Shown here: piece after piece, positions 46,976 through 56,040 of the stretch
Layout of the letters: the number at the start of each line of letters is the position of its first letter
How positions within the stretch are numbered: position 1 is the first letter of the stretch
Assembly (NCBI GenBank): GCA_944326235.1
Contig: CALVDH010000004.1
Span: forward strand, 1 to 64,000
Direction of reading: 5' to 3'
DNA length: 64,000 bases
Origin: an uncultured Bacteroidales bacterium
Lineage (GTDB): Bacteria; Bacteroidota; Bacteroidia; Bacteroidales; UBA932
Translations under genes and position numbers: made by a program
Notes under the pieces: model-generated
What the model saw: the letters and a program-made list of their open reading frames with translations, nothing else
What the model was told of the DNA's origin: nothing
Databases searched by the model: none

Positions 46976-47216
46976 TACCGACTGGTGGATAGAAAATGAT
47001 ACTGACTGGCTCTCATTCTCTCCTACAGGAGGACCGAGTGGATGGAATGGCACCACTGTATACGTCCATGAATGGGAAAATCCTGACAATGAAGAAAGCC
47101 GCACAGCAACCTTCAATGTAGGATATGAAAGTCAGTCCGGTATTTTCAATCGTAAATCAGTAGTCGTCACACAACTGAACGACACCACCATAACTCCAGA
47201 CTCTGCTGCCATCTGA
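46941..47216 (+). pseudogene. BACON-like domain fragment
   Basis: The frame from about 46970 to TGA 47214-47216 encodes WLSFSPTGGPSGWNGTTVYV, then NPDNEESRTATFNV and VVVTQ. This is the pattern of the Bacteroidetes BACON domain (W at the start, SP..G turn, R-x-A-x-F strand, final V-V-x-Q). No signal peptide or upstream domain remains; instead it abuts the tandem repeat. It looks like the tail of a decayed secreted protein. Confidence 0.5.
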
Positions 47217-47276
47217 CATCCGGTAAAGACAGCCCGGAACCTGAAACCGCAAGCCCGGCACAGCCAGCCGGACCTG

Positions 47277-48440
47277 TCAGGCGTAATGAATCTCCACGAC
47301 CTTGCCGATAGCCTTGAGGTTGGCGGCAAGGCGTTCTATTAATTTGAGTTTCAGTGTGGTGTCTATGGGCAGACCCTCATGGGCCTTGTTGACTCCCTGA
47401 CCTACGAAGAAGGTGATATGGGTGGCCTTCTCCAGCAGCATCTCGGCCAGGAGCGAGGCTCCGTCCTGCTTGGTGAACATCTTGGGAGTGAGGTCATTGG
47501 GCGAGATATACTTCTCGGTCAGCTCGAGGAGGCGGCGCAGGGTGATCACGCCCTCGGTCGTCAGGTCGATGCCGTCGATGTGCCCGATGGGCGGAATGTC
47601 CTTATCAGGGAAGTCCAGACTCGTAGTAACCTTCTTGCCCAGGTAGCGGGCCACTATCTGGGAGCTGGTGCCTCCGCACACAACTTTCTTGCTGTCGCCC
47701 TCCATGAACTTGCCCACGTAGTAGTCGTCGTTCTCCTTGTTGACCGGAGGGCCCACCATCAGATTGACGTGCAGGGCCTCGCGCATCTTCAGCGCGGCCA
47801 CGGTCGTATCGTCGCCCGGCTTGTCCATGTACAGGTCGTTGCAGGCGGCCGCCAGCAGCCAGGCCACACAGCGGGCGGACATCTCAGGCTGGATATTGCG
47901 GTCCAGATGCTCCATGATCTCGCGGCGGTCCCAGCCGAAATTGAGCACCCGTCCGATACCGGCATGGATGGTACCGTCGGACATGACCATCACCACATCC
48001 CCGTCGCACAGCGACAGTTCCGAGTGGTAGACCTTCTTGCCCAGCACCTCGAGGGGCTTGCGGTCGAAGTCGATGCAGCGGCCGTCGTGATAATATATCG
48101 CCTGAGGATTGTCGAACTCGAAGAGATAGCCGTGACCGGCCGAGTCCACGTGAATCACCGAGAAGGTCGAGTAGGCCACTCCGCGCACCTTGCACACCGG
48201 CAGGGTCTGGATCATGGTCTCGATGCAGTCCTCGATGGGGATGTTGTTGGAGACCATCGTACAGAGTATCTTCGAGGACAGAGTGGAAAGGATGTTGGCC
48301 TTCACCCCGCTGCCCAGCCCGTCGGCCAGCACGAGGGTGGTGTAGCCGTCGACGGTCACCCATTCGACATTGTCCCCGCAGAGTTCTTCCCCGTACTTGT
48401 TCAGGGAGACGTATCCGTATTCTATAAACAGTTCCTTCAT
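47277..48440 (-). CDS. SpoIIE-type PP2C serine phosphatase
   Basis: 387 residues. The N-terminal PP2C/SpoIIE domain (about 10-215) has LADGLGSGVKANILS (metal Asp), VMVMSDGTIHAG and DDTTVAALKM (metal Asp). Residues about 220-387 form a second part (VNLMVGPPVNKENDD... THITFFVGQGVNKAH) that I do not recognise. It is the last gene of the hydrogenase-like operon, 18 nt after it. In other bacteria such phosphatases accompany sensory [FeFe] hydrogenases and should pass on the signal by dephosphorylating a partner. Confidence 0.85.
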   Translation of the reverse strand: MKELFIEYGYVSLNKYGEELCGDNVEWVTVDGYTTLVLADGLGSGVKANILSTLSSKILCTMVSNNIPIEDCIETMIQTLPVCKVRGVAYSTFSVIHVDSAGHGYLFEFDNPQAIYYHDGRCIDFDRKPLEVLGKKVYHSELSLCDGDVVMVMSDGTIHAGIGRVLNFGWDRREIMEHLDRNIQPEMSARCVAWLLAAACNDLYMDKPGDDTTVAALKMREALHVNLMVGPPVNKENDDYYVGKFMEGDSKKVVCGGTSSQIVARYLGKKVTTSLDFPDKDIPPIGHIDGIDLTTEGVITLRRLLELTEKYISPNDLTPKMFTKQDGASLLAEMLLEKATHITFFVGQGVNKAHEGLPIDTTLKLKLIERLAANLKAIGKVVEIHYA

Positions 48441-48458
48441 AACCGGCCCTCCTGAATA

Positions 48459-50219
48459 TTAGGCTTTCCCCTCGGACTTTCCCCTCTCCTCCTCTTCCTG
48501 CATGAGGGTCTTCTTCAGTTTCAACAAGGCGACCTTGGTCTCGGCCGTGGTCTCACCCAGCAGCGAGGCGATCTCCTGGGCCACGCGCATCTGCTTCTTG
48601 ATCACGTCGTCGGTGGTGGCCAGGGTCTCCATGCGCATCTTGCCCAGTTTCTCGCTGTACTGCACCTCGTCGGTGATGTCCTTGAGGATGCCGAAGAGGG
48701 CGTGGTTGCTCTTGAGTATGCTGATGGACAGATCGATGTGCCTCCGGGTCTCGGAGACGTACATCTTCTTGCGCACGTACTGCTTCCCGGAGTTCTGGGC
48801 GATGAGGAACTCGGTGGGATTGAAGAAGTCCACTGCCGGCAGTCCCTTGACATTGACGGTGGTGATGCCCAGGAGCTCGCGGGCCTTGGCATTGATGTCC
48901 ACCACGTTCATGTCGCTGTCCAGGACGACGATGCCCTCGGGACTGTTGTGAATGATCTCGTAGGACATGGACTCGGCCCTCTCGCGCATGTAGGGCAGGC
49001 AGATGTCTATGTCGGCATAGCCGTTGAACACGGCCCACGCCTTCTCGCGGCAGGTAGGGTAACCGCAGGAGCCGCAGTTGAGCTCGTCCTCGGGCTTGAA
49101 CTTGCCGGTACGGCGGAGTATCTCCTCTATCTGCTCCGGGGTAGGTATCAGGCTCCTGTTCTCGATCCTGGGATATGCCGCGGAAATATCCACAGTGTAC
49201 TCGCGGTCGCCTTCCTTCTCTGGCGGCAGGGATTCGCACTCCCGACGCACATAACGCTTCACATCGACCGTCGCACGCACGCCCTCACCGTCGCCTACCA
49301 AGCTGCACGGGCCGCTGACACAGGCATTCTCGCACATATTCATCTCGAAGAACACCCCGCAGACCTTATCGATATTCTCCAGGGTATTGACGCAGTTCAG
49401 CGGACCGTCCACCGCCACATAGTCGTATCCCTGTGGACGGGCCTCGAACGCATGGATGATACCCCTGCGGATGGGATAGGACTTGCTGCGGTTGGCCGGA
49501 TTCTCCCCGGGTATGCCGGTACAGCCGTATCTCTCCCCTTCCAGGGCCACAGCGTCAGGCAGGGGGAAGGTAAGTCCCCTCTCGACCATCAGCCGGCGCA
49601 GGTCCTCGAAGGTCAGCACTCCGGCTATCAGTCCGCTCTCACGGGCCTCCCTCTTCTTGGCAATGCAGGGGCCTATGAAAATGACCTTGCAGCCGGGAAA
49701 TCTCTGCCTCAACATCTTGGCATGTGCAATCATCGGGGAATCCACCGGTGCGAGGTACTTCAGGGCATCGGGATGGTACTCCTGGATGAGGCGGCAGAGG
49801 GCAGGACAGGCGGAGGTGATGAAATTCTTATACTCTCCTGTGGCAATGCACCTGGCATATTCCTTGGTCACGGCATTGGCTCCGACGGCCGTCTCCTCGG
49901 CGAAGGCGAAGCCGAGCTTGAGCAGCACGGCCTCCATCTGGGCGAAGCTCTGAAGACGGAAGGAGGATATGAAGGACGGGGCAATGCTCGCCACCACATT
50001 GTCCCCCGAGAGCAGGAGGGCGTCCACCTCCTCCTTCTCGCTGTGGACGATCTTGGCATTCTGAGGGCAGACTACGGTACAGCGTCCGCAGAGGATACAG
50101 CGTTCCTTGATGATCTGAGCCTGATGGTTCTTGACCTCAATGGCTTTCACCGGGCATTCCCTGAGACATTTGTAGCAGTCCTTGCACCGGGCTTTCTTAA
50201 ATTCGAGATATTCTTTCAT
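48459..50219 (-). CDS. [FeFe]-hydrogenase-like PAS protein (putative sensory hydrogenase)
   Basis: 586 residues. Two [4Fe-4S] ferredoxin motifs lie at 12-22 and 41-51. The hydrogenase large domain has H-cluster loops L1 TSAC (135-138), L2 GPCIAKK (Cys185) and L3 MCENAC (Cys296, Cys300), so four cubane ligands remain. The proton-transfer Cys of TSCCP is Ala137, as in the sensory HydS type. A further Fe-S domain (CGSCGYPTC, Cys382/385/390, Cys407) is followed by a PAS domain (about 420-530) and a C-terminal helix. No membrane helices are seen. It follows a 2Fe-2S protein by 30 nt and precedes the phosphatase by 18 nt. An H2 or redox sensor is the best reading; catalysis is likely weak. Confidence 0.82.
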   Translation of the reverse strand: MKEYLEFKKARCKDCYKCLRECPVKAIEVKNHQAQIIKERCILCGRCTVVCPQNAKIVHSEKEEVDALLLSGDNVVASIAPSFISSFRLQSFAQMEAVLLKLGFAFAEETAVGANAVTKEYARCIATGEYKNFITSACPALCRLIQEYHPDALKYLAPVDSPMIAHAKMLRQRFPGCKVIFIGPCIAKKREARESGLIAGVLTFEDLRRLMVERGLTFPLPDAVALEGERYGCTGIPGENPANRSKSYPIRRGIIHAFEARPQGYDYVAVDGPLNCVNTLENIDKVCGVFFEMNMCENACVSGPCSLVGDGEGVRATVDVKRYVRRECESLPPEKEGDREYTVDISAAYPRIENRSLIPTPEQIEEILRRTGKFKPEDELNCGSCGYPTCREKAWAVFNGYADIDICLPYMRERAESMSYEIIHNSPEGIVVLDSDMNVVDINAKARELLGITTVNVKGLPAVDFFNPTEFLIAQNSGKQYVRKKMYVSETRRHIDLSISILKSNHALFGILKDITDEVQYSEKLGKMRMETLATTDDVIKKQMRVAQEIASLLGETTAETKVALLKLKKTLMQEEEERGKSEGKA

Positions 50220-50249
50220 AAGTCTGGATTGTCTGTAGCGGGCCCCGGG

Positions 50250-50528
50250 TTACGGCTGGGGCAGGCCGAGCCTGGGATACACTTCGGTAAGGAATTTTTC
50301 CTCTATATTGTCCTTGTTCACACCCCGGACGAACACGTCCGCGGAGCCGTCGAGAGCCTCCTCGGTCCTCATTACGACTCCGTCGGCGCACTGTCCGAAG
50401 CAGAAACTGGCCTGAAGCTCGATGAGTTCCTCCACGTCGTACTTGCGGAGCATTTCCTTCATGCCCTCGACCACGTCGTAGGAGCCTTTGAGGTGGCAGG
50501 AGCTTCCTATGCAGATTTTAACTATCAT
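50250..50528 (-). CDS. 2Fe-2S thioredoxin-like (NuoE/HydC-type) protein
   Basis: 92 residues. The cysteines are CIGSSC near the N-terminus and CFGQC at about 43-47, the CxxxxC...CxxxC set of thioredoxin-like [2Fe-2S] proteins. The length is that of the isolated domain. It likely shuttles electrons to the downstream hydrogenase-like protein. It starts 19 nt after the Xaa-Pro aminopeptidase gene. Confidence 0.88.
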   Translation of the reverse strand: MIVKICIGSSCHLKGSYDVVEGMKEMLRKYDVEELIELQASFCFGQCADGVVMRTEEALDGSADVFVRGVNKDNIEEKFLTEVYPRLGLPQP

Positions 50529-50547
50529 TATCCTGTGCTATAGTGGA

Positions 50548-51945
50548 TTACTGTTTCATTGCCTCCACCTCTTCGGCCGTCATGGGCTTGTAGAGATGTC
50601 CGAGCCGGCGCTTGCCGTCGGGAGTGATGAGGTAGTCCTCCTCGTTGCGCAGGCCGCCGAAGCCCTTGAACTTCTCTATCTCGTCATAGTTGAGGAAGTC
50701 CTTGAACTTGCCCTGGCTCTTCCACAGGTCTATCAGCTCGGGAATGAAGTAGATACCGGGCTCGATGGTGAGCACGAAGCCCGGCTCCAGAGGACGGGCC
50801 AGACGGAGGGACTTGAAACCGAAGGTAGCGCTCTTGGGATGACCGTCGTAGCCGACCCACACCTCGCCCAGGTTCTCCATGTCGTGTACGTCCAGGCCCA
50901 TCATGTGGCCCAGACCGCAGGGGAAGAATATGGCGTATGCACCCTCATGGGCCACCTCGGCGGGATCACCGGTCACCAGGCCGATGCTCCTGAGGTCGGC
51001 GGCGATGGTCTCGGCCGTCTTGAGATGCACGTCCCTGAACGCGACTCCGGGTCTGAGGGCCTCCACGGCTGTCATGTGCGCGTGCAGGGCCATATCGTAG
51101 ATCATCCTCTGCTGATCGGTAAAGCGCTTGCTGACAGGAGCAGTGGACGAGAGATCGCCGGCATAATGCAGGGCGTTCTCGGCACCGGCGTCGAGCAGGA
51201 AGAGGTCGCCTTCCTGGAGAATGTTGCCGTGGTAATGGTTGTGCAGGGTCTGGCCGTTGACCGTGGCAATGACAGGAAACGACAGGCCGGCACCCTTGCG
51301 CAGGGCTATCTCCGTCACGGCTGAGGCCACCTCGGCCTCGGATATTCCGGGACGCACCATCTGCATCATGGTCCGGTGCATCTCCACCGAGATATCCACG
51401 GCCTCCTCGATCTGGTCAATCTCGGCGGGAGACTTGTGGTTCCTCATATTGACCACAGACTTTATGAAGGGTATGGACACGTTCTCGGACTGAGCCTGCC
51501 CCGGAAGTCCGGTAAGGTCGAAAATCCTGAGAGTATGCTCCGGCCTGTATGCCGGAAGGAAATGCACCATCCGGCCCTTGTTCATGGCTCTCTGCACCTG
51601 GTCCTTCAGCTTGGCGGCCGGTTCGGTCCTGTCGACTCCGGCCTTGTCGCATTTCTCCCGGAGAGTGGGCTGGCTGCCCATCCACACTATATCATCTATA
51701 GTCAGTTCGTCTCCGAATACTGTGGACACTCCCTCGTCTATGTCCACCAGCGCCGCCAGCCCGGGGAAATCCAGGCCGAAGAAATAGAGGAAGGTGGAAT
51801 CCTGACGGTAAGGGTAGGTGTTGTCGGTGTAGTTCATCCCGGACTCGTCGTTGCCCAGGAAAAGGAGAAGTCCGGTCTCGCCGTGGTATTTCATATCGGC
51901 CACCAGACGGGCTCTCCGCTCAATATAAGTCTCTCTGGAAAACAT
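50548..51945 (-). CDS. pepP: Xaa-Pro aminopeptidase (M24B)
   Basis: 465 residues. An N-terminal AMP_N domain (about 1-150) is followed by the pita-bread fold with metal ligands in DAGAENALHYAGDLSST (two Asp), HMMGLDVHD (His), TIEPGIYF (Glu) and a late Glu in GLRNEEDYLIT. It removes N-terminal residues before proline from peptides. No signal peptide. It heads the minus-strand cluster with the 2Fe-2S protein, hydrogenase-like protein and phosphatase, all within 30-nt gaps. Confidence 0.94.
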   Translation of the reverse strand: MFSRETYIERRARLVADMKYHGETGLLLFLGNDESGMNYTDNTYPYRQDSTFLYFFGLDFPGLAALVDIDEGVSTVFGDELTIDDIVWMGSQPTLREKCDKAGVDRTEPAAKLKDQVQRAMNKGRMVHFLPAYRPEHTLRIFDLTGLPGQAQSENVSIPFIKSVVNMRNHKSPAEIDQIEEAVDISVEMHRTMMQMVRPGISEAEVASAVTEIALRKGAGLSFPVIATVNGQTLHNHYHGNILQEGDLFLLDAGAENALHYAGDLSSTAPVSKRFTDQQRMIYDMALHAHMTAVEALRPGVAFRDVHLKTAETIAADLRSIGLVTGDPAEVAHEGAYAIFFPCGLGHMMGLDVHDMENLGEVWVGYDGHPKSATFGFKSLRLARPLEPGFVLTIEPGIYFIPELIDLWKSQGKFKDFLNYDEIEKFKGFGGLRNEEDYLITPDGKRRLGHLYKPMTAEEVEAMKQ

Positions 51946-51974
51946 GGCAGTATTTTTATAGGTTGTACTGACTT

Positions 51975-51982
51975 CAAAGATA
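51975..51982 (-). promoter_or_regulatory. -7 box of the pepP-hydrogenase operon
   Basis: TATCTTTG on the minus strand, 29 nt before the start at 51945. No other exact box was seen ahead of the 2Fe-2S gene. Confidence 0.6.
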
Positions 51983-52003
51983 AGAATTATAATTTATTTT
52001 ACC

Positions 52004-52011
52004 TACATTTG
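52004..52011 (+). promoter_or_regulatory. -7 box of the isoaspartyl peptidase-DPP IV operon
   Basis: TACATTTG, 21 nt before the ATG at 52033. Confidence 0.6.
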
Positions 52012-52032
52012 TACCACAACTCAATTTAAAAT

Positions 52033-53076
52033 ATGACCATGAAAAAGAATCTGTTTTTCCCCTTAATCCCCGCACTGGCCCTTACACTTACAGGCTGCGG
52101 GAGCAACAGTACTGACAATAAAGGCCACCAGGCTCCGGTGCCCGAAAGAGAGTATGTTATTGTCGTTCACGGCGGTGCCGGCGAGATGGGCGACAAGGCC
52201 AACGACCCGGAGGTCGCAGGAAAATACTATGCGGCCCTGGACTCCGCCCTCAACATCGGACGTGAGGTGCTCGACGGCGGAGGCAACGGCACCGAGGCGG
52301 TCAAGGCCGTCATCCGCTACTTCGAGGGCAATCCTCTGTTCAATGCCGGAGTCGGAGCGACCATCTCCGCCGAAGGCTACTTCGAGCTGGACGCCGCCAT
52401 CATGGAAGGCAAGGACCTCAGTGCAGGCGCGGTAGCCGGTGTGCGCCATGTAAAGCACCCCATTGACGCCGCATACGCCGTGAAGACCGCCTCCCCCCAT
52501 GTGATGCTCAGCGGCACCGGCGCGGACCGCTTCGCCGAGGAGCAGGGCCTCGAGACGGTGGAGGACAACTCCTACTTCGCCACTCCCCGGACCATGAAAT
52601 GGGTCAAGGAGCTCCAGGCCAAGTCCAAGAAGAACGGCACGGTGGGCTGCGTCGTACTCGACTCTGAGGGCAATCTGACCGCAGGCACCAGCACCGGCGG
52701 CATGTTCGGCAAGAAATGGGGCCGCATCGGCGACGCTCCCGTCATCGGAGCCGGCACCTACGCCGACAACGACGGAGTCGCAGTCTCCTGTACCGGCCAC
52801 GGCGAGTACTTCATCCGCCACTCCGTGGCATTCAACCTCAACGCCAGGTACAAATTCCTCGGCGAGAGCCTCGAGGAAGCCGCTCACCATATCATATTCA
52901 ATGAGCTGAACCGCGAGGAGGGCAACGGAGGCCTGATCGCCGTCGACAAGGAAGGAAACTTCACCATGCCTTTCAACTGCAGCGGAATGTACCGCGGATA
53001 CCTTTATAAAGAAAAGGCCTCCGGAAAAGTCTTCGAAGGCTACGGCATCTCAGAAAAAATGATTGAGAAACAATAA
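52033..53076 (+). CDS. Isoaspartyl peptidase/L-asparaginase (Ntn hydrolase) lipoprotein
   Basis: 347 residues; the start may be Met1 (52033) or Met3 (52039). The lipoprotein signal ends LTGC. The T2 fold has VVHGGAGEMG near the start, the autocleavage site KNGTVGCV with the nucleophile Thr, and TSTGGMFGK and IGDAPVIGAGTYAD downstream. It cleaves beta-aspartyl peptides or asparagine after self-processing in the periplasm. DPP IV follows after 11 nt. Confidence 0.93.
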   Translation: MTMKKNLFFPLIPALALTLTGCGSNSTDNKGHQAPVPEREYVIVVHGGAGEMGDKANDPEVAGKYYAALDSALNIGREVLDGGGNGTEAVKAVIRYFEGNPLFNAGVGATISAEGYFELDAAIMEGKDLSAGAVAGVRHVKHPIDAAYAVKTASPHVMLSGTGADRFAEEQGLETVEDNSYFATPRTMKWVKELQAKSKKNGTVGCVVLDSEGNLTAGTSTGGMFGKKWGRIGDAPVIGAGTYADNDGVAVSCTGHGEYFIRHSVAFNLNARYKFLGESLEEAAHHIIFNELNREEGNGGLIAVDKEGNFTMPFNCSGMYRGYLYKEKASGKVFEGYGISEKMIEKQ

Positions 53077-53087
53077 ATTCTACTGAA

Positions 53088-55328
53088 ATGAGATATTCTA
53101 CCATTCTTTCTGCGGCAGCTGCCCTCCTAATAGGCGCAGCCGCTGTCCAGGCGTCGGCCCAGGACGGGAAACTGACCCTGGAGGACATATACAGGAATTA
53201 CGAATACTCGGCCAAGGGCGTGAGCGCCTTCCGATGGGCCGAGGACGGCCACTCCTTCCTCACGATTGAGAGGGACGAGGCCACAGGAGGACAGAACATT
53301 GTCCTCAATGACATCAGGACCGGGGAGAAGACAGTCACCGTAGCCGCCTCCTCCCTCATCCCCGAAGGATGGGACCGCCCGCTGATCATCAACGGCTATA
53401 CCTGGTCGCCCGACGGCTCGCAGCTGATGATCTACACTGACGCGCAGCGCGTATGGAGGACAGCCAAGAGAGGCAACTACTGGCTCTACACCCCCGCTTC
53501 TGGTGAGCTACGCCAGCTCGGCCTCCCGGGCTTCGAGCCCTGCTGGATGCAGTTCGCCAAGTTCTCTCCCGACGGAACGAAGATCGCCTACGTGTATAAG
53601 AACAACCTCTACGTAGAGAGCCTCGCCGACGGCACCGTCCGCCAGCTGACCTCCGACGGCAACGACGATATCATCAACGGCCAGTTCGACTGGGTCTACG
53701 AGGAGGAGCTGCACCAGCAGGACGGCTGGCGCTGGAGCCCTGACAGCCGGAGCATCGCCTACTGGCAGTTCGATACCCGCGGCACCGGCACATTCTACAT
53801 GATAGACAACATCGACTCGATCTACTCCACCGTCATTCCCCTGCCCTATCCAAAGGCCGGCACCACCAACTCAGCCGCCCGCATCGGCGTAGTGGACGTG
53901 GATGCCGCTGAGCCCGCCACCCGCTGGTTCGAGTTCGAGGGCGACCCGAGGGAGCACTACCTGGCCCGCATGGAGTTCGTGCCCGGCTCGGACGAGGTGA
54001 TGATTCAGAGGCTCAACCGCGCCCAGAACACAGACTGGGTCTTCTACGGCAATATCCGCACGATGGAGCTCACCCCCGTGCTCACCGAGACCGACGGGGC
54101 CTTCCTCGACGTGCATGACGACATCGTATGGCTCGAGGACGGCAAGTATTTCACCTGGACCAGCGAGAGAGACGGCTGGAGACATCTCTACCGCGTATCC
54201 CGCGACGGCAGCGACATGACCCTGATTACCAACGGAGACTTTGACTACGAGAGCATCGTACGCATAGACACCGAGGGCGGCTGGGTCTACTACATCGGTA
54301 CACCGGACAGCCCCATAGACCGCTACCTATACCGCAGCCGCCTGGACGGCAAGGGGGAGCCCGAGCGCCTGACCCCCGCAGACGCCCCCGCCGGACACCA
54401 TTACTACAACATCTCGCCGGACGCCAAGTACGCCATGCACACCTTCAGCAACAGCGAGACCCCTACCGTCTACGAGATAGTCACCCTCCCCAGGCACAAG
54501 ACAGTCCGCGTACTCGAGGACAACCATGAGCTGGCCGCCAAGTTCGCCGCCCTGGACCTCAATCCCAAGGAATTCTTCCGCGTGGACATAGGCGACATCG
54601 AGCTCGACGGCTGGATGATCAAGCCCGCCGGCTTCGACCCCTCTCAGAAATATCCGGTCATCTTCTACATCTACGGTGAGCCCTGGCAGTCCACCGTACA
54701 GAACTCGTGGGGCGGAGGCGACCTCTGGAGCCGGTTCCTCGCCCAGCAGGGATATGTCGTGATGAGCGTCGATCCCCGCGGCACGGCTACACCGAGAGGA
54801 CATGAGTGGCGCAAATGCGTACACGGCAAGATCGGCATTCTGCCCATCGCCGACCACGCTGCGGCCGTCACCAGGCTCCTGCAGACCTACAGATTCATGG
54901 ACCCCGCACGCATCGGCATCTGGGGCTGGAGCGGCGGCGGCTCGTCCACAGCTCACCTGATGTTCAAGTATCCCGACATCTACTCCACCGGTATCGCAGT
55001 GGCAGGAGTGTATTCCCTCTATCTGTACGACACCATCTACCAGGAAAGATATTCCGGAATACCCTCGCTCAATCCCCAGAGCTACCATGACGGCTCGGCC
55101 ATCAACTTTGCCGGAGGACTCAAGGGCGACCTGCTGCTCATCCACGGCACCGGCGACGACAACGTCCACTACCAGTGCTGCGAGATGCTGGTCAACGAGC
55201 TCATCCGGCAGAACAAGATGTTCTACCAGCTTTCCTATCCGATGCGTACCCATGGTATCTCGGAGCGGGAGAATACGACCTATCACCTTTATCAGTCCAT
55301 GTTCAAATTCTGGGAGGAACACCTGTAA
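53088..55328 (+). CDS. Dipeptidyl peptidase IV (S9B)
   Basis: 746 residues with a signal peptide (cleavage near VQASA). An eight-bladed propeller (about 50-490) contains the double-Glu motif DWVYEEE that anchors the peptide N-terminus. The alpha/beta-hydrolase domain has nucleophile Ser in GWSGGG, Asp in HGTGDDNVHY and His in MRTHGIS. It removes X-Pro dipeptides from exported or dietary peptides. It is co-transcribed with the isoaspartyl peptidase. Confidence 0.96.
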   Translation: MRYSTILSAAAALLIGAAAVQASAQDGKLTLEDIYRNYEYSAKGVSAFRWAEDGHSFLTIERDEATGGQNIVLNDIRTGEKTVTVAASSLIPEGWDRPLIINGYTWSPDGSQLMIYTDAQRVWRTAKRGNYWLYTPASGELRQLGLPGFEPCWMQFAKFSPDGTKIAYVYKNNLYVESLADGTVRQLTSDGNDDIINGQFDWVYEEELHQQDGWRWSPDSRSIAYWQFDTRGTGTFYMIDNIDSIYSTVIPLPYPKAGTTNSAARIGVVDVDAAEPATRWFEFEGDPREHYLARMEFVPGSDEVMIQRLNRAQNTDWVFYGNIRTMELTPVLTETDGAFLDVHDDIVWLEDGKYFTWTSERDGWRHLYRVSRDGSDMTLITNGDFDYESIVRIDTEGGWVYYIGTPDSPIDRYLYRSRLDGKGEPERLTPADAPAGHHYYNISPDAKYAMHTFSNSETPTVYEIVTLPRHKTVRVLEDNHELAAKFAALDLNPKEFFRVDIGDIELDGWMIKPAGFDPSQKYPVIFYIYGEPWQSTVQNSWGGGDLWSRFLAQQGYVVMSVDPRGTATPRGHEWRKCVHGKIGILPIADHAAAVTRLLQTYRFMDPARIGIWGWSGGGSSTAHLMFKYPDIYSTGIAVAGVYSLYLYDTIYQERYSGIPSLNPQSYHDGSAINFAGGLKGDLLLIHGTGDDNVHYQCCEMLVNELIRQNKMFYQLSYPMRTHGISERENTTYHLYQSMFKFWEEHL

Positions 55329-55451
55329 AATCGCGCCATAACGGGCAAACTGCGGCGTTGTCTTCGGCTCACGGCTCAGTCATTTACGCTCAGTAAACTC
55401 CTTCGCCCTGAGCCTCGACGCCTTGCATTTTACCCGCTCTGACACGATTTT
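55327..55451. repeat. Nested imperfect palindrome C
   Basis: Arms pair in steps: AAAATCG (55327-55333) with CGATTTT (55445-55451), CGGGcAAA with TTTaCCCG, GGCGT with ACGCC, and GGCTCAG (55373-55379) with CTGAGCC (55408-55414), around a TTAC/GTAA tip. It starts 1 nt into the DPP IV stop codon and fills most of the gap to the PAS gene. The sequence is unrelated to elements A and B. Confidence 0.55.
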
Positions 55452-55474
55452 TATGATATGGAAGTAAAAACTAT

Positions 55475-55819
55475 ATGACAATGAATGATTTTTTCAAATA
55501 TGTGGAGCCTGCGGTGACGGTGTGCGATACGGAGTGCGTGATCGTGTACCAGAACGAGAAGTCGGTGGCGGTGAACGGGGACATGCGGGGCAAGTGCATG
55601 CTCGGCTGCCACAATGACCGCTCGCGGGGCATCATCGCCCGCATCCTCTCCGAAGGCGCCACGAACTCTTACACCATCAGCAAGAAAGGCCAGCGCAAGC
55701 TCATCCACCAGACACCCTGGTACAAGGATGCCGCCGACGGATCCGGCAGAACTGTCGCCGGCATCGTCGAGCTGTCTGTCGTCATCCCGGAAGAGATGCC
55801 CCACTACGACCGTGGATGA
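55475..55819 (+). CDS. Small PAS-domain protein
   Basis: 114 residues (Met3 at 55481 is an alternative start). It consists of essentially one PAS fold: AVTVCDTECVIVYQNEKSV, a Cys-containing GKCMLGCHND segment, and a final IVELSVVIP strand. It has no output domain, so it would act by binding another protein or be a stand-alone sensor. It lies between palindrome C and a terminator. Confidence 0.7.
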   Translation: MTMNDFFKYVEPAVTVCDTECVIVYQNEKSVAVNGDMRGKCMLGCHNDRSRGIIARILSEGATNSYTISKKGQRKLIHQTPWYKDAADGSGRTVAGIVELSVVIPEEMPHYDRG

Positions 55820-55892
55820 CCGGCTTCACCTACTAATCGTAAGTGCAGAATCACTGCCGAATCATAAGCAATTCTAGCACAATACATTACTA

Positions 55893-55952
55893 ATACAACG
55901 AGTATCTTTAGGACGCTCAGAAACCTCCTAAAAGCACTCGTTGTATTTTTAT
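55893..55952. terminator. Strong hairpin after the PAS gene
   Basis: An 11-bp outer stem ATACAACGAGT/ACTCGTTGTAT contains an inner TTTAGGA/TCCTAAA stem and is followed by TTTTTATTTT. It has the shape of a terminator, and the nested stem also resembles the palindromic elements of the window. Confidence 0.7.
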
Positions 55953-56040
55953 TTTATTGTATTCCAACTATTTACAATTTCAAACCGCATCCATACCTAC
56001 CGTTACTGTGCCGGCCTTACCTCGAATTTAAATTTGGAGA

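Noticed and set aside
55820-56040. Frameshifted N-terminus of pdxS
   Set aside because: All three plus frames were read by eye; none resembles the GGVIMDV part, and the sequence is AT-rich and contains a terminator.
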